Source: Haloferax massiliensis
GTDB taxonomy: Archaea > Halobacteriota > Halobacteria > Halobacteriales > Haloferacaceae
Reading direction: 5' to 3'
DNA: 64,000 nt
NCBI RefSeq assembly: GCF_001368915.1
Contig: NZ_CSTE01000001.1
Span: 509,364 to 573,363, forward strand
A model generated the notes under the pieces. The model saw only the letters and a program-made list of their open reading frames with translations. It did not search any database and was not told the origin of the DNA. This document shows, piece after piece, positions 8,059 to 17,509 of this stretch (positions are counted from its first letter, which is position 1; each line of letters starts with the position of its first letter). A program made the translations under genes and the position numbers.

Positions 8059-8321
8059 TCGAGGGAACTAGCGTCAAATTCTCCTGAGAGATACTGGTTT
8101 CCGAGATCAGAGATTTTGTAACGACCACGTCGGACTCGATCAACAAAGTCACGATCAGAAAGTTCTCCGAGTCTCCGACTGACCTCAGCTCGACTCTTAT
8201 CGATATTCTCTGCAATGATAGTCGGTGAGAGAACCAACTCAGATGAGCTGAGGACCTCAAGGATACGCTCATCGATCGGCAACTGCATCCAGTTACCGGG
8301 TTTTCGTCTCTCGTTCACCAC
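8055..8321 (-). CDS. Winged-helix regulator, phiH-repressor-like
   Basis: An 88-residue protein. MQLPIDERILEVLSSSELVL and the following SPTIIAENIDKSRAEVSRRLGEL form a winged helix (residues 12-60), with the wing in RVRRGRYKISDLGNQYLSG. Proteins of this size with the pattern D..ILE.L...L.LSP..IA.N.......VSRRL..L act as repressors in haloarchaeal viruses and proviruses. Its stop overlaps the start of the membrane-protein gene. The upstream interval contains several CTCAC/GTGAG half-sites that could be its operators. Confidence 0.75.
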   Translation of the reverse strand: MVNERRKPGNWMQLPIDERILEVLSSSELVLSPTIIAENIDKSRAEVSRRLGELSDRDFVDRVRRGRYKISDLGNQYLSGEFDASSLE

Positions 8322-8383
8322 GGTGGTTCTGATATTTCACCAGTCTACTTATCATGTTTCAATCATAGTATGGTGTTCTAAAC

Positions 8384-8399
8384 CTCACTAGGTAGTGAG
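8384..8399. promoter_or_regulatory. CTCACTA-GG-TAGTGAG palindrome, candidate operator
   Basis: Perfect 7-bp arms with a 2-bp centre, 63 bp upstream of the winged-helix gene start (8321). A further GTGAGGT half-site at 8423-8429 mirrors ACCTCAC at 8382-8388. The cluster is well placed for autoregulation and for control of the rightward genes. Confidence 0.5.
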
Positions 8400-8432
8400 A
8401 AAGAATTATGGTACACCACTTCGTGAGGTGAG

Positions 8433-8527
8433 GCACGGAAGCACCTTCGCGAACCTATCGCTCTCCGATAGGTTCTGCAGAAGCGGACCTCGCTGGTAGG
8501 ACAGCAGGCCCGCGCGGGCTTCCGTGC
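8433..8527 (+). ncRNA. Candidate structured RNA (multi-branched)
   Basis: The outer stem is 10 bp perfect, 8433-8442 (GCACGGAAGC) with 8518-8527 (GCTTCCGTGC). Inside, 8445-8460 pairs with 8466-8483 through 16 bp with two single-base bulges, including an uninterrupted 10-bp helix GAACCTATCG/CGATAGGTTC with loop CTCTC. A second arm pairs 8489-8496 with 8502-8508. This amount of nested complementarity in 95 nt is far above background and does not match a tRNA, 5S, SRP or RNase P signature. Strand is assumed; a DNA-level role such as an attachment or single-strand origin is also possible. Confidence 0.45.
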
Positions 8528-8666
8528 TGTAGCCACGAAAGCCATGTTCGACTCACTTCCGCGGGCTATTGAACCCCGCGCACGAGCGCACGTACAGTCG
8601 CCGAAGAACCGTTTAGTTTCACTCGCAGAAACGCCCGATTTCGGGGGTACGTCCGGCCAATTCGAT

Positions 8667-8684
8667 CACTTTCACTTTCACTCC
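8667..8684. repeat. 18-bp repeat CACTTTCACTTTCACTCC, copy 2
   Basis: An exact match of 3272-3289, here 49 bp upstream of the zinc-finger start at 8733. A TATA-like string (gtattatta, about 8710-8718) lies between the repeat and the gene. Confidence 0.7.
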
Positions 8685-8732
8685 CCGTACGAGCGGGCGT
8701 ATTATTACAAAACGGGTGGCCGCCCAACTGTG

Positions 8733-8981
8733 ATGACGACTACGCAGGTCATTTGCGATGAGAACCGGACGGACCGATGGCAGTTCGTGTGTCCGCGAGA
8801 ACACCGAACGTGGGAAGCGGCGGAAGACCACTTCTGGTGCCAACGGTGCGCGTCCACCAAGGACGTTGACGGCCGGTTCTATCAACTCCGGGATAAGGTG
8901 AGCGGTGAGCGACTTTCTCGCGAGGAAGTCGTACTCCAGAGTAACTGCGACGACGACCTCGAGCTGGAGGCCGACGCATGA
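8733..8981 (+). CDS. Small zinc-finger partner of the integrase
   Basis: An 82-residue protein with [17 protein letters not shown] and FWCQRCA near residues 8-45; Cys8, Cys19, Cys38, Cys41 and neighbouring His residues form a probable zinc site. The frame extends upstream to 8544, but the ATG at 8733 follows a TATA-like box and gives the size usual for such proteins. It overlaps the integrase start by ATGA. Small coupled proteins beside SNJ2-type integrases assist excision, so a recombination-directionality role is plausible but inferred. Confidence 0.75.
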   Translation: MTTTQVICDENRTDRWQFVCPREHRTWEAAEDHFWCQRCASTKDVDGRFYQLRDKVSGERLSREEVVLQSNCDDDLELEADA

Positions 8982-9994
8982 GCGACGATCTCCAACCACT
9001 CTCCCCCGAGGAGGGCGTGGAGATGTACCTCGATCTCCGCGAGGGCGACGTGTCCGAAACGACGCTCATGAACCACGGCTACCGGCTGAACCCGTTCCTC
9101 GATTTCTGCGAGGAACACGATATCGACAATCTGAACGACGTGACCGGCCGGACGCTGTACAAGTACTACAGCTACAAGAAGGGCGCAATCAAGCCGGTCA
9201 CGCTGGACAACTACCTCACGACGCTTCGGGTAGCCCTCGATCTGTGGGCCGACATCGACGCCGTCGAAGAGGGACTTCGCGAGAAGGTGCCGCTTCCGAA
9301 CCTGAAACCGCAGGACGACGTGCGCGACCGCGTGCTGCGCGGCGACCGCGCGAAAGAGATCCTGAACGGGCTGGACACGTTCAACTACGCCTCTCGGGAC
9401 CACGTGATCATGCTCATCCTGTGGCACACCGGGATGCGCACCGGCTCAATCTACTCGCTCGACGTGGACGACTATGACCCCGAAGAACCGTGCCTGAAGC
9501 TCCGGCACCGTCCCGAGGAGGGAACCCCGCTGAAGAACGAGGAGAACGGCGAACGGGACGTGTCTCTCAGCCACCCCGTCGCCGCAGTCATCGACGATTA
9601 TCTCGCGAAGAACCACTACGAGGTGACCGACGAGTACGGCCGCGAGCCGCTTATCTCGTCGTCACAGGGTCGGCTCTCGAAGGGCGCGTACAGAACGAGT
9701 ATCTACGCCGTGACGCGCCCGTGCGAGTGGGGGGCGTGTCCGCACGCAGAAGTAGACCCGGACGACTGCAGACCCGCCGATAGGCGCGATAAGGCGTCTC
9801 GTTGTCCTTCGACGGTCTCGCCGCACGACATTCGCCGCGGTGCGATCACCGAGTCGCTGAACGACGGCGTCCCGGTCGAGATCGTGAGTGAGCGGATGAA
9901 CGTGTCTGTGGACGTGCTCGACAAGCACTACGACAAGCGCACGCACCGTGAGCGGATGGAGGTCCGTCGTCGCGTTCTTCGGGAGGTGCGGTAA
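8978..9994 (+). CDS. Tyrosine recombinase/integrase, complete
   Basis: 338 residues. The N-terminal SAM-like domain (residues 8-100, [14 protein letters not shown] ... [14 protein letters not shown]) is followed by the catalytic domain with Arg154 ([11 protein letters not shown]), Lys186 ([10 protein letters not shown]), His283-x-x-Arg286 (SPHDIRRGA), His317 and nucleophile Tyr318 ([11 protein letters not shown]). A Cys cluster (C249, C254, C264, C276) in the insertion before the HxxR motif may bind zinc. The full catalytic set is present, so the enzyme should be active. The closest kin by motif is the partial integrase at 1-655. The first split repeat begins 50 bp after its stop, a usual place for an attachment site. 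Confidence 0.95.
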   Translation: MSDDLQPLSPEEGVEMYLDLREGDVSETTLMNHGYRLNPFLDFCEEHDIDNLNDVTGRTLYKYYSYKKGAIKPVTLDNYLTTLRVALDLWADIDAVEEGLREKVPLPNLKPQDDVRDRVLRGDRAKEILNGLDTFNYASRDHVIMLILWHTGMRTGSIYSLDVDDYDPEEPCLKLRHRPEEGTPLKNEENGERDVSLSHPVAAVIDDYLAKNHYEVTDEYGREPLISSSQGRLSKGAYRTSIYAVTRPCEWGACPHAEVDPDDCRPADRRDKASRCPSTVSPHDIRRGAITESLNDGVPVEIVSERMNVSVDVLDKHYDKRTHRERMEVRRRVLREVR

Positions 9995-10043
9995 TAGGAT
10001 GTCTCCGGAATTTGGGATGCCAGCAGTACATACCACTTACATT

Positions 10044-10143
10044 CCGCCGGGTCCATGATTTCCTAAAACTGTATATTTGGTGCTCAGAGACTCCAGAAAG
10101 CCACTCACCAATCCAACGAACGAGCTGTCCGTGATTTCATTCG
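10044..10143. repeat. Split repeat R1 (right arm only)
   Basis: It aligns with 13113-13213 over ~100 bp with scattered differences: cgggtcc...ttcctaaaactg..tatatt...agagac.ccagaa..cc.ctcacc..tcaa.gaacgagctgtcc.gatttc.ttcg. The left part of the full module is absent here. It lies between the integrase stop and the lipoprotein gene end. Confidence 0.65.
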
Positions 10144-10231
10144 GTGCTCAGGCACACCATTTAGCGAACTAGAAGGTATTCGAATACGTCTCGTCCAAAT
10201 TTTCATCGGGAGATGCAACTGTGCGTCTGGG

Positions 10232-11560
10232 TTATTCGCCCATCTTCCATTCACAGACCTTGTTCGCACGTTCCGTCACCGGCCATTTCACTCGACAAGC
10301 GATGTCGCCAGTACTCGTGTTCTTTGGAACGTCGAAGTAGAGGACACCATTCGTCGTTTCTCCGGGGGCAATCTCACGCGAACCACGAAAGTATGGCATC
10401 TCGACCGGTTCACGCAGTCCACGTGCGAACCCACGATTCGAATTCGAATCGACGAACCCGTTGCCTTCGACTTCGAACCAGTCCTTCTCGGGTTCTGAGA
10501 TGATCGAATCCGTCGGGTTCCACGCAGTTATCTCGAAGACAGCGAACGAGCGTCTGTCGATCGAACGGTTCTCGAAGCCACCTCCGTTTTCCTCGACCCA
10601 AACCGTATCACTGACTATCGGTTTGTCTACCCGAAGTTTGACACCGTTCGGTAGCTCGTGAGAGCTTCCAAACTGTGCCTTCGTGGGAACGACGTGAGTC
10701 GTTTTCTCGAACGCGGGAGGCACTGCGATTGTTACGTCTTGAACCCCTTTTGCTGGAAGCGTTTTTTCGATCGTCACCGTCTCTCCGGGTTCGACCGTCG
10801 CATCGAGTATGCCGCCCGGTGCGTTCGGCACGTTGCTCCGCACGACAGAGAACCGTTGATTGAACAGCCCAGGGTTTCCGCCTGTATTAGTCACCGACAC
10901 AGAGAACTCTATTTCGCCACCGTTGACGTGTTCTTCCGGGGCGTCGAGCGACGTGACCTCCATGTCCGGGAGTGAACTCGGGTCAACCGACCCTTCCCAA
11001 TATGCTTCCACGGTAGACGAACGTGAATCGGAGAGTGATAGACGGAAATCCGTCGAGTCAGCCGGGACCTCGAAGAAAACCCAGCCCAGCGCGGTGACGT
11101 TAGGATGGGCGTCTTCGACTGTTTCATAAAGTGCCCCACCGAACGGGAACGACAGCGTCGGTTCCCCGCCCGGTTTCCCCTTCGGTTTGAGAGGTCGGTA
11201 CTGGCTCCCACCGGTGATAAGTGCCAGAGAGTCACGAGAAGGGAGGTCGACGACCGATTCACCCGTATTCGCTGCCCGGACGTCAGCTAAGATCAAAGCG
11301 TTACCCTCCTCTGGGCTGATTGTGGTTCCGTCGACCAACCGTGCTGCTCCAGTGAACCGAGCGGATGCAACCACAATGGTAGCACCATCGGGCCGTGAGT
11401 ACGACTCCCCAACCGGGCGTTGTACTGGTCCACTCGTCGTCGCCTCGGAGGATGGAGATGTGTCCTCCCCGGACGATGCAACGGCCGAATCAGACTTCGT
11501 CGTCGTACAACCGGCAGTCGATGCGAGTGCGAGCGAGGTGAGGAACGTTCGACGGTTCAT
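10232..11560 (-). CDS. Secreted lipoprotein with repeated beta-sandwich domains
   Basis: 442 residues. MNRRTFLTSLALASTAGC is a Tat-type signal (RR) with lipobox STAGC, so the protein should be exported and anchored outside the cell through Cys18. A Ser/Thr-rich linker follows. Ig/CARDB-like segments come next, including PDGATIVVASARFTGAARLV, SVSVTNTGGNPGLFNQRFSV and VEPGETVTIEKTLPAKG, the usual pattern of haloarchaeal extracellular binding lipoproteins. Function is unknown. It precedes the Fic gene in opposite gene order within the same cassette and is terminated by the R1 repeat. Confidence 0.8.
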   Translation of the reverse strand: MNRRTFLTSLALASTAGCTTTKSDSAVASSGEDTSPSSEATTSGPVQRPVGESYSRPDGATIVVASARFTGAARLVDGTTISPEEGNALILADVRAANTGESVVDLPSRDSLALITGGSQYRPLKPKGKPGGEPTLSFPFGGALYETVEDAHPNVTALGWVFFEVPADSTDFRLSLSDSRSSTVEAYWEGSVDPSSLPDMEVTSLDAPEEHVNGGEIEFSVSVTNTGGNPGLFNQRFSVVRSNVPNAPGGILDATVEPGETVTIEKTLPAKGVQDVTIAVPPAFEKTTHVVPTKAQFGSSHELPNGVKLRVDKPIVSDTVWVEENGGGFENRSIDRRSFAVFEITAWNPTDSIISEPEKDWFEVEGNGFVDSNSNRGFARGLREPVEMPYFRGSREIAPGETTNGVLYFDVPKNTSTGDIACRVKWPVTERANKVCEWKMGE

Positions 11561-11609
11561 AAACCGGGATGGTCCCGGTTTATGACTTAAACCTTCGCGC
11601 CGAAGCGGC

Positions 11610-12761
11610 CTACTCGAACACGTCGAACACGTCGACCGCCTTGTACTCTTGGCCCCACTCGGCCCCGGTCACTTCTTCGATGAGACCGGCGTCTTCGAGG
11701 TTCTCGATGACGTTGTACGCAGTTCCACGTGATACGTCGAGTTCCCGGACGATGTCGTTCGCCGTGAAGTACGGGATTTCGAGCAATTTGCGGGCGAACC
11801 GGTCCGTCGACGTGTTTCCGGCGTAGTCCGTCTCGTACCTCGACTGCAGTTCTTTGAGTGCCCACGTGCGGTCGTACGACTCTTCGGCCTGCGACCGGAG
11901 CGCTTCGAGGAAGAAGTCGATCCACTCGACCCATTCACCCTGCTCGCTCACGGCGCGCGTCTTCTCGACGTACTCGACCTTGTTCCGGTTGAAGTAGGCA
12001 CTCGGATAGATGTACGGACTCTCGATGTACCCTTGGTCGACCAGATAGAGGATGATGACGAGTCTGCCGAGACGACCGTTCCCATCCGAAAACGGGTGGA
12101 CCGTCTCGAAGAAGTAGTGAATAATCGCGGCGTCGACGAGTGGGTGGTACTCACCGTCCGACTCGACGTACTCGACGAGCGAAGACATGAGGTCATCGAG
12201 AGACGACGCCGACGGAGGAATAAACGGGTCTTTGACTGGGTTTGGACTATCGAGCCGGACCATGTGGTCACGGAACTCTCCGACGACATCGCCCTCGTTA
12301 CGGACACCATCGAGGAGCATCTCGTGAAGATGTTTAATCAAATCGAGCGTGAGTTCGCCCCCGCCTTCGACGTGGTCGATACCGTACAGAAGCGCCTCCT
12401 CGTAGTTCAGGGCCTCACGCAAGTCCTTGCTTTGTTCCTCTGCATCGGCGCTGTCTTCGTGTTTCGTGTGGAACGCGGCGACGTCCTGATAATCGACTTC
12501 TGCGCCCTCGATTCGGGCCGACTCGACTGCCTCGATTCGGATGAGCGTCGTATAGAGGACGGCAGCGAAATCGACCGTCGAACTGATGCCATCGACACGG
12601 CCAATCTGGTAGGCTGCGTCGGCGACGAGGTCGTGTGTCTCGTCGGGGAGTTCGATTTTCGGCTCTGGAGGAAGCGGGTCTGGTGAGTAGTACGGACGCG
12701 GATGGTACTCGACGTATTTCCCCGGTGCCTCCTTTGGGAGCTTCTTCGTCCGCATTTTCAT
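11610..12761 (-). CDS. Fic-domain AMP-transferase with built-in inhibitory motif
   Basis: 383 residues from the ATG at 12761 (upstream codons to 12833 read as non-coding). An N-terminal helical region carries SARIEG (81-86), the (S/T)xxxE(G/N) inhibitory motif of class II Fic proteins. The Fic core ends in HPFSDGNGRLGR (222-233), with catalytic His222 and the anion-binding loop. A C-terminal winged helix (FTANDIVRELDVSRGTAYNV) follows. Fic enzymes transfer AMP from ATP to target proteins; the intact inhibitory Glu predicts an autoinhibited enzyme. The cassette context suggests a toxin-like or defence role, which is inference. Confidence 0.9.
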   Translation of the reverse strand: MKMRTKKLPKEAPGKYVEYHPRPYYSPDPLPPEPKIELPDETHDLVADAAYQIGRVDGISSTVDFAAVLYTTLIRIEAVESARIEGAEVDYQDVAAFHTKHEDSADAEEQSKDLREALNYEEALLYGIDHVEGGGELTLDLIKHLHEMLLDGVRNEGDVVGEFRDHMVRLDSPNPVKDPFIPPSASSLDDLMSSLVEYVESDGEYHPLVDAAIIHYFFETVHPFSDGNGRLGRLVIILYLVDQGYIESPYIYPSAYFNRNKVEYVEKTRAVSEQGEWVEWIDFFLEALRSQAEESYDRTWALKELQSRYETDYAGNTSTDRFARKLLEIPYFTANDIVRELDVSRGTAYNVIENLEDAGLIEEVTGAEWGQEYKAVDVFDVFE

Positions 12762-13006
12762 CCAATACTGGGCGCCAGCATGTATAACTACGGATATACT
12801 AATTGAACAAGATTGGGAAACGAGACGCAGCATGTACAGAGCAACCCGGAGAATTTGGAATAGCAGTCAGTGAGCCCAGGTCTCGTGAAACTACTATTTA
12901 AACTACTGAACAAGAAAACGTGTTCGAGTCACCGTTGTCTACTAGCAAGGAGACGGTTTGACAACGAATCGGTCTGTCCGGGAGATAAATGCCGACGTTC
13001 AGATTT
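12762..13006. other. Upstream region of the Fic gene
   Basis: About 245 A+T-rich bp. A leftward promoter for the Fic gene is expected in the first 60 bp (gtataactacggatatactaattg, near 12781-12805). No gene is seen. Confidence 0.35.
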
Positions 13007-13215
13007 CGAACGGAATGAAGCCAAAAATGAGACCTATTGACCACGCTGAAAATGCGCCGTACAGACCCTCAATCCACTGAAATCTAGACCCCGTCCATTC
13101 ACCGAACGAAAGCCCATCGGGTCCGTCATTTTCTAAAACGGCATATTCGACACAGAGAGACCCCAGAAGTGCCCTCACCGGTTCAATGAACGAACTGTCC
13201 AAGATTTCGTTCGTT
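13007..13215. repeat. Split repeat R2 (full module)
   Basis: The left ~125 bp matches R3 (14266-14391) with only a few changes, including an almost identical 75-bp stretch starting cgctgaaaatgcgccgtaca. The right ~100 bp matches R1. Read leftward it contains a 73-codon frame whose core (GPDGLSFGEWTG then RFQWIEGLYGAFSA) is shared with R3 but with mostly amino-acid-changing differences. This looks like decayed coding DNA or a non-coding target rather than a working gene. Confidence 0.7.
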
Positions 13216-13226
13216 CCCAACTCGAT

Positions 13227-13667
13227 CTATTCCATCGTGAGTTCCGGAAGCCGCTCCTGAAACAACCTGTCCAGAACCGTCCACAGAATCTCCGTCGGAA
13301 TCTGCTTCTCGAACTGAGTCGCCTCGTGGTTGGTCTCTTCTCTATCTGGCAGAGAATACTGGAAGTGAACTGCCCCGAGTTCGGGGTGGTCGTCGTCACG
13401 ATGCCATCCACAATTGAACCCCGTGTTCGGATCTGCGTAATGTATCCGAAACTGCGACACGTCCCCAACGAATCGCCACTCAACATCGAGCGTCGGCGAC
13501 TCTGGCCCAGTCGTCGGTACGACTCGATTTGGGTCGACCTCTGCTTGGATGAACTTCTTGACGATGCTATCCGGTTCGTAGGACACCGACGTGACCGCAG
13601 GGTGCCTCTGCAAAACGTCCTTCAGCCCTTCGTAGACCGAACTGTCGATAGTTCCTGATAACCCCAT
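13227..13667 (-). CDS. Putative TumE-like toxin partner
   Basis: 146 residues from MGLSGTIDSSVYEGLKDVLQ. A central FVGDVSQFRIHYADPNTGFN is followed by CGWHRDDDHPELGAVHFQYS, where His/Cys/Asp residues alternate on beta strands. Haloarchaeal proteins with this opening and a W(H/D)RHPNPH.P.AHFH-type segment are encoded directly after DUF7342 winged-helix genes and have been grouped with TumE-type toxins. I make that assignment from pattern memory. It starts 4 bp after the stop of the winged-helix gene, so the two are co-transcribed. Confidence 0.6.
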   Translation of the reverse strand: MGLSGTIDSSVYEGLKDVLQRHPAVTSVSYEPDSIVKKFIQAEVDPNRVVPTTGPESPTLDVEWRFVGDVSQFRIHYADPNTGFNCGWHRDDDHPELGAVHFQYSLPDREETNHEATQFEKQIPTEILWTVLDRLFQERLPELTME

Positions 13668-13671
13668 TTGG

Positions 13672-14187
13672 TCACGCGGAGATTGAGTCTCGTTTAGTCG
13701 CCCAATCGTACTCGTTGAGCGCCGCTCGAACGACTGGGATGCGGTCGGAGAGGTGTTCCCACTCGCTGGCAACCTCTCGTCTCGTTTCGACTTCGTCGGC
13801 GTCGTCGAGGTCCGCGATACTCGCTCGAAGTTCGCCCGGCGTCTCGACCTCGTACGACTGCTTCCAGCCCGTAATCTTGCTCCGCAGCGAATCGAGGGCA
13901 TTCGTCAGCTCCTCGCGACTGTGTTCTCGCTGGAGTGCCGCGACCTCTCGATAGGTCGCCATAAGCTGGTCGACGCAGTAGAGCGTCTGGTCGCCCTGCT
14001 CTATCTTCCTGAGGACGTTGTCCTCGACGAGTTGGTTGAGGTACTTCTGTGCCGTCTTCACGGAGACTTCCGTCTCGTTCGCGACCCACGACGCGGTACG
14101 AGGAGTTCGAAGCGTCCGAGCGGCGGCACGGATTCGCTCACCCCGGGTCATCGAAGCGTGGGGGTCGTTCCGGGCTTTGTCGGGCAT
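13672..14187 (-). CDS. Winged-helix antitoxin/regulator (DUF7342-like)
   Basis: 171 residues from the ATG at 14187. The motif RTLRTPRTASWVANETEVSV then KTAQKYLNQLVEDNVLR is a winged helix (residues 25-65), followed by a long helical region (EELTNALDSLRSKITGWKQS) and SEWEHLSDRIPVVRAALNEYDWA, matching DUF7342 proteins. Frames starting further upstream add untypical sequence and would cross the TATA box. Paired with the following gene it is probably an autoregulating antitoxin. Confidence 0.75.
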   Translation of the reverse strand: MPDKARNDPHASMTRGERIRAAARTLRTPRTASWVANETEVSVKTAQKYLNQLVEDNVLRKIEQGDQTLYCVDQLMATYREVAALQREHSREELTNALDSLRSKITGWKQSYEVETPGELRASIADLDDADEVETRREVASEWEHLSDRIPVVRAALNEYDWATKRDSISA

Positions 14188-14211
14188 ACTCGGTTCTACG
14201 AGACGATGGAA

Positions 14212-14219
14212 CATATATC
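14212..14219 (-). promoter_or_regulatory. TATA box of the winged-helix/TumE pair
   Basis: Read leftward, GATATATG lies 25-32 bp before the ATG at 14187, the distance expected for a leaderless haloarchaeal transcript. Confidence 0.55.
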
Positions 14220-14265
14220 CACTAGATTGGAAATATAGATTGGGCAAAGGACAGCGTTCGCCTGG

Positions 14266-14395
14266 CGAACGAAATGAATTCAAAAATACGGTCGACTGCC
14301 CCCCGCTGAAAATGCGCCGTACAGACCCTCAATCAACTGAAATCTAGACTCCGTCCATTCACCGCACGAAAGCCCGTCGGGCCCGTTTCGCGGTG
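14266..14395. repeat. Split repeat R3 (left arm only)
   Basis: It aligns with the left part of R2 from cgaacg(a/g)aatgaa to the core (c)cc(g/a)tcggg(c/t)cc, then diverges. About 50 bp further, 14438-14452 carries another copy of the core (tccatcgggaccgca), preceded by gtaccgaat as at 751-760 beside the left integrase. Confidence 0.65.
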
Positions 14396-14628
14396 GGTCA
14401 CGTTGAATCCGATGTTGTTTCGTGTCGTACCGAATCTCCATCGGGACCGCAGACTTCTGGAACGTTTTAGAACCAAAGAACGAGCGCGCTAGCCATCCGA
14501 ACTCGCGGCGAAGAGTCAGCTGTCGGAATTGACAGTCGTTCCGAGGCGTCACAAGAAAACGTGAGAGAAACGGGACCGACACCGCGGTCCGGCTTCGAGA
14601 ACGCCTCAGCCGAGAGCGGACGGAGCGG

Positions 14629-17132
<2,504 letters not shown>

Positions 17133-17459
17133 ATGAACGACGAAACACCCGGTCTCTCGTTTGATTCGCAGCTCGCGGCGATACAACACGTCGAACGACG
17201 CCAACTGCTTCTCGCGCTTCTCACGGCGACTTCCAGCGGCTCCGCGCTCGACGACGGCCGTGCTCGGCCCGGAACCGATGTTCGGAAACTGAAACTGCAG
17301 ATGTACCACGTCCACCTCCCGAAGCTCGAACGGATGGGCCTCATCGAGCCGAACGGGAACTGGTACGACATCCGCAGGGGCCCGCACTTCGACGATATCG
17401 TGCCGCTGTTGCGCGTCATCGACGACCACGAAAAGAGACTGACGGGCGACGTGCTGTGA
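17133..17459 (+). CDS. Small winged-helix regulator (DUF7344-like)
   Basis: 108 residues. AAIQHVERRQLLLALLTATS is followed by a linker, then KLQMYHVHLPKLERMGLIE, the ArsR-like helix-turn-helix with H.HLPKLE..GLI and a wing in GNWYDIRRGPHF. The pattern fits the short DUF7344 class common in haloarchaea. It is preceded by a TATA-like box and converges on the TrmB gene. Its target is unknown; katG next door is a candidate by position only. Confidence 0.75.
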   Translation: MNDETPGLSFDSQLAAIQHVERRQLLLALLTATSSGSALDDGRARPGTDVRKLKLQMYHVHLPKLERMGLIEPNGNWYDIRRGPHFDDIVPLLRVIDDHEKRLTGDVL

Positions 17460-17509
17460 GCGTCGTCGAGCGACCCGATGTTCGAACCGACGGCAGCGTC
17501 GGTCGCGGA

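Noticed and set aside
8521-8600. A tRNA-like T-loop string (gttcgactc) after the structured segment
   Set aside because: No matching acceptor, D or anticodon arms could be built around it.
8544-8732. Upstream extension of the zinc-finger gene to 8544
   Set aside because: It would run through the TTTCACT repeat and a TATA-like box. The ATG at 8733 gives the normal family size and fits the promoter.
12033-12686. A 217-codon frame antisense to the Fic gene
   Set aside because: Fic motifs are complete on the other strand; the antisense product has no recognisable fold.
12999-13220. A 73-residue protein encoded leftward in repeat R2
   Set aside because: Its relatives in R1 and R3 are partial, and differences from R3 are mostly amino-acid-changing. 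It is treated as repeat or relic rather than a gene.
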